Shown here: positions 50,182 to 52,709 of the stretch, piece by piece
Numbering within the stretch: position 1 is the stretch's first letter
How the letters are laid out: every line of letters begins with the position of its first letter
Assembly: GCA_947164955.1 (NCBI GenBank)
Contig: CAMUYT010000002.1
Coordinates: 1-52,709, forward strand
Direction: 5' to 3'
DNA from: an uncultured Bacteroidales bacterium
Lineage (GTDB): Bacteria > Bacteroidota > Bacteroidia > Bacteroidales > F082
Length of the DNA stretch: 52,709 nucleotides
Notes under the pieces: generated by a model
The model's input: only the letters and a program-made list of their open reading frames with translations
What the model was told of the DNA's origin: nothing
The model's database searches: none
Program-made: the position numbers and the translations under genes

Positions 50182-51774
50182 TTACTTCACCATGAACAGC
50201 CCTGGCGTGATGTCCAGCCAATGCAGCACCGTCTCGCCCCAGACGAGGATGAGCACCCATGAGATGGTCATCATGGTGATGCCGAACTTGAAGGCATCGG
50301 TCTGGCTGTACTGGTTGGTGTTGTAGAGCAAGGCGGCAGGCTTGCTGTTGAAGGGCAACACATAGCAGTGCTCGATGAGCATGGCCACGGGCAAGCTGAG
50401 GCTCATCACGGGGAAGCCGAAACGCGCCTCCACACCCAAGGCGATGGGCACGAAGACCATGGTGCGGATGGTCTTGCTTTGGAAGACCAGGCCCGAATAC
50501 ATCATCAAGAAGGTGAGAATGACATACAGCACCCAGAACGGTGTGTTGGCCGTGATGCCCATTGCATCGAAGGCCGCGTTGACCATGGTGTTGGGCAGGT
50601 CGGTGGCATTGAGGCCTGAGCCCAAGGTATAGGCGCCAGCCGAGAAGAGCATCAGGTGCCACGGGATGTCGACGTCGTTCCATTTCACCACGCCGATGCC
50701 CGGCAACAAGGCCAAGATGGCACCCAACAAGGCGACGATGGTCTCGTCGATGTTGTGGAAGGTGCCTTTGGTGACCCATAAAAACAGCACCAACACGAAG
50801 ATGCCCACGGCCTTATATTCCTCGGCCTTCATCTTGCCCATGGCCTTAAGCTCTTCCTTCAGGCGCTCCAAGCCGCCTTCGATTTGCGGCACCTGTTCCT
50901 CCTTCTTCATCGGGAAGAAGACGTAAATGCCGAGCAGCAGGCCTATGACCAAGATCAGCAAACTCATCGGGCCACAGGAGATGAGCCAGTCGGCATAGCC
51001 GAAGTCGCAGCTGCCGACGAAGCCGGCGATAAGGGAGATGGCGAGCAGGTGGGCGCCACTACCCGTGTAAAATGCGTTGGCACCGATGTTCACCTGGAAG
51101 AGGTTCTGGATGACGAGGTTGCGGCCGAAGTTGTTGCGGTTGCCGTTGGAAGCACCGTAGATGGCGCACACCGTCATGAAGATGGGTAACATAATGGTGG
51201 CCTTCACTGTGGTGGCGGAGATGAACGCAGAAAGCACCAAATTAATGATCAGGAAGCTCCAAAGCACGCCTTTGGCACTCTTGCCGAACTTGATGACGAA
51301 GGCCAAAGCCAATCGTTTGGCGAATTGCGTCTTGACCAGCATACTCGCCAAAACGAAGGAGAGGATGTTCAGCCACATCACGGGGTGACCGAGTTGGGCC
51401 AAGGCTTCCTTCTGTGTGGTGACGTTACAGAGCACGATGCCGAGGATGATGAACAGCGAGGTCAGGTAGTTGGGGATGGCTTCCGTCATCCAGAGGATGA
51501 GACCTGCGACGAAGATGGCGAGCATGGCGTAGTTGGTGCGGATGAACTCGTCGAAGCCGATGTCGTTGCAACGTTTCAAGGCCTTCTCGGTCAGCATCTC
51601 GGTGTTCAGGTTGTCGATGAAGCCGATGTGGCAACACCAATAAATCACGACGAATGCGATGATGGCCAAGGGGCCGCCGAGGCGTGCCATCCAAATCTCA
51701 AAGTTGGATTTCTGCATCTTGGGCAGTTTCTCCACTTTGTAGTTGTTCATGTCCAAGGGATCAAATGTGCTCAT
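50182..51774 (-). CDS. SLC13/DASS family anion symporter
   Basis: 530 residues with about 11-12 membrane helices. A cytoplasmic start (MSTFDPLDMNNYKVEKLP) is followed by family-like segments: LILWMTEAIPNYLTSLFIIL, AFISATTVKATIMLPIF (Na+/substrate loop position), GANAFYTGSGAHLLAISLIA and LPVAMLIEHCYVLPFNSKPA in the second half. The DASS family imports dicarboxylates, citrate or sulfate with sodium; the substrate cannot be read here. It precedes the lamin-tail gene, which has its own promoter. Confidence 0.85.
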   Translation of the reverse strand: MSTFDPLDMNNYKVEKLPKMQKSNFEIWMARLGGPLAIIAFVVIYWCCHIGFIDNLNTEMLTEKALKRCNDIGFDEFIRTNYAMLAIFVAGLILWMTEAIPNYLTSLFIILGIVLCNVTTQKEALAQLGHPVMWLNILSFVLASMLVKTQFAKRLALAFVIKFGKSAKGVLWSFLIINLVLSAFISATTVKATIMLPIFMTVCAIYGASNGNRNNFGRNLVIQNLFQVNIGANAFYTGSGAHLLAISLIAGFVGSCDFGYADWLISCGPMSLLILVIGLLLGIYVFFPMKKEEQVPQIEGGLERLKEELKAMGKMKAEEYKAVGIFVLVLFLWVTKGTFHNIDETIVALLGAILALLPGIGVVKWNDVDIPWHLMLFSAGAYTLGSGLNATDLPNTMVNAAFDAMGITANTPFWVLYVILTFLMMYSGLVFQSKTIRTMVFVPIALGVEARFGFPVMSLSLPVAMLIEHCYVLPFNSKPAALLYNTNQYSQTDAFKFGITMMTISWVLILVWGETVLHWLDITPGLFMVK

Positions 51775-51788
51775 GGGTAATAAAATTA

Positions 51789-51816
51789 GTAGAGACGTAG
51801 CGCGCTACGTCTCTAC
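51789..51816. repeat. 28-base perfect palindrome, twin arms of 20507-20534
   Basis: Arms GTAGAGACG and CGTCTCTAC with core TAGCGCGCTA. It lies 11 bases after the CYTH gene stop and 14 bases before the transporter ATG, both on the minus strand. Possible terminator of the CYTH operon or a leader hairpin of the transporter. Confidence 0.8.
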
Positions 51817-51827
51817 AATTTAACAAT

Positions 51828-52304
51828 TTATTTCCAATTCTTATAAGGATTCTTCATCAACATGGAGTTGAAGTACTTGGGGTCGCCGGTGACCTCTTCG
51901 CCGAGCCAGGCGGGCTTGTCGAAGGGCTCGTTCTCGTCGGTGAGCTCGACTTCAGCGACGATAAGACCGTCGTTGTCGCCATAAAACTCGTCGACTTCCC
52001 AGGTGTGCTTGCCGTCGGTGTTCTTGACGAGATAGCGGGTCTTGTCGATGACACCAGGCTCACAGATTTCAAGGAGCTGTTGCACCTCGTCGACGGGGAT
52101 TTCCTTCTCCCACTCGAAGCGGGCGGCGCCCGAGGCGTTGCCGATGCCCTTGATGGTGATGAAACCCTTGTCGCCCTTCACACGCACGCGGACGGTGCGC
52201 TCGGGCACGCTGCTGAGATAGCCTTGGGTGATGCGCGTGGCCTTGAAAGCCTCGGCCTTGAAGTCACCCTTTACCAAAAACTTTTTTTCAATCTCTTGTG
52301 CCAT
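51828..52304 (-). CDS. CYTH domain protein (triphosphate tunnel metalloenzyme)
   Basis: 158 residues, a single CYTH domain. The N-terminal EIEKKFLV (ExExK) motif is intact. Basic and acidic tunnel residues are visible in RTVRVRVKGDKGFITIKG, RFEWEKEIP, KTRYLV, WEVDEFYGDNDGLIVAEVEL. Members hydrolyse inorganic triphosphate or related compounds; the precise reaction is not deducible. It lies 6 bases after the stop of the upstream partial gene, so the two share an operon. Confidence 0.92.
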   Translation of the reverse strand: MAQEIEKKFLVKGDFKAEAFKATRITQGYLSSVPERTVRVRVKGDKGFITIKGIGNASGAARFEWEKEIPVDEVQQLLEICEPGVIDKTRYLVKNTDGKHTWEVDEFYGDNDGLIVAEVELTDENEPFDKPAWLGEEVTGDPKYFNSMLMKNPYKNWK

Positions 52305-52310
52305 AGTCGT

Positions 52311-52709
52311 TTATTCGTTTGCAAGCGGTTTGTCGGACATACCGATGACGCGCTTGATCGCCTGTAAATAGTTGATGTTTTCGACACCTTCGAGGCCACA
52401 GTCCTTGATGGTCTTCTTGATGTCCTCGATCTCTGTCGACTCGGAGTTGATGGTCACCACCTTGGCGCCGTTGATGAGCACCTCACCGAACTCGCAGATG
52501 GTGTCGTTGACCATGTAGCCAAAGCGGCGCTTGTGGACGCGCACGGCAGCCAGGTCGGGGTTGGCCTTCACCATGGCGATGAACTCATCGTAGGTGTAAG
52601 TGTCCTTCGTCAACTTGGGCATTTCGACCATGAAAGCGGGGAACACTTCCTTCTCGAGCACTTCGCGGCTGATGGGAAACTCGCCCTTCATGAGGGGATT
52701 CCACTGCTC
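52311..52709 (-). CDS. unknown protein, 5' part beyond the right edge
   Basis: The frame is open to the last base (EQWNPLMKGEFPISREVLEK at the edge), so the 5' end is missing; the ATG at 52691 is internal. 132 codons are visible. The visible part has KLTKDTYTYDEFIAMVKANP, VRVHKRRFGYMVNDTICEFG and GLEGVENINYLQAIKRVIGM. I do not recognise the family with certainty. The pattern of basic strand followed by EFGEVLINGAKVVTINSES suggests a beta-rich fold, conceivably CYTH-related as for its neighbour. Operon partner of the CYTH gene (6-base gap). Confidence 0.75.
   Translation of the reverse strand, partial: EQWNPLMKGEFPISREVLEKEVFPAFMVEMPKLTKDTYTYDEFIAMVKANPDLAAVRVHKRRFGYMVNDTICEFGEVLINGAKVVTINSESTEIEDIKKTIKDCGLEGVENINYLQAIKRVIGMSDKPLANE

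Overview
The window is a chromosomal segment of a member of the phylum Bacteroidota, most likely an uncultured gut-type Bacteroidales. Four signs support this. A type IX secretion (T9SS) core operon (porP/sprF-gldK-gldL) runs off the left edge. Several long secreted proteins end in T9SS C-terminal sorting domains. Intergenic regions repeatedly carry the Bacteroidota -7 promoter box TAnnTTTG, usually extended to TAnnTTTGC. Genes lack obvious Shine-Dalgarno sequences. Genus cannot be assigned: there is no rRNA or tRNA, and I found no transposase or CRISPR array. Most of the window is moderately GC-rich; about 45.9-47.5 kb is clearly AT-richer and looks accessory.

Layout. 1-3.4 kb: minus-strand porP, gldK, gldL (gldL truncated by the edge). 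3.5-9.3 kb: RseP-type site-2 protease, M23 peptidase, a small DUF2795-type protein, PduO-type cobalamin adenosyltransferase, a putative methyltransferase and a secreted protein of unknown role. 9.4-15 kb: a T9SS cargo protein, the Nfu/Mrp iron-sulfur pair and a C10 cysteine protease with a sorting domain. 15.1-17.2 kb: AlkD-like glycosylase, membrane acyltransferase and an AbrB-type regulator, tightly packed. 17.3-20.5 kb: a gingipain-like C25 protease with four tandem beta repeats and a sorting domain. 20.5-22.9 kb: a coupled operon of three lipoproteins (nitroreductase, DUF362, YiiX-like hydrolase). 23-24.9 kb: BASS-type transporter and YpfJ-type zinc peptidase. 25-34.1 kb: a 3026-residue modular surface protein. 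34.4-45.9 kb: mostly housekeeping genes (5'-nucleotidase-like lipoprotein, ElbB, enoyl-CoA hydratase, QueG, MltF-like lytic transglycosylase, PlsC-like acyltransferase, PPP-type phosphatase) with beta-barrel proteins and unknowns. 46-47.4 kb: AT-rich, repeat-bearing island with two unknown genes and a candidate small RNA. 47.5-52.7 kb: lamin-tail-domain cargo protein, SLC13/DASS transporter, CYTH protein and a gene cut by the right edge.

How it fits together. The T9SS core at the left edge is the export route for at least four proteins encoded here: 9372-11030, C10 12502-15039, C25 17280-20477 and 47523-50105. RseP, M23, YpfJ and MltF deal with envelope upkeep. The most unusual material is not one gene cluster but a set of short palindromic repeat families. 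One is inserted in frame in a coding sequence with a possible 5-bp duplication, one supplies the start codon of queG, one encodes part of a lipoprotein linker, and several sit at gene ends as probable terminators. A promoter-plus-hairpin unit at 46.78-46.86 kb is the best candidate for an undescribed small RNA.
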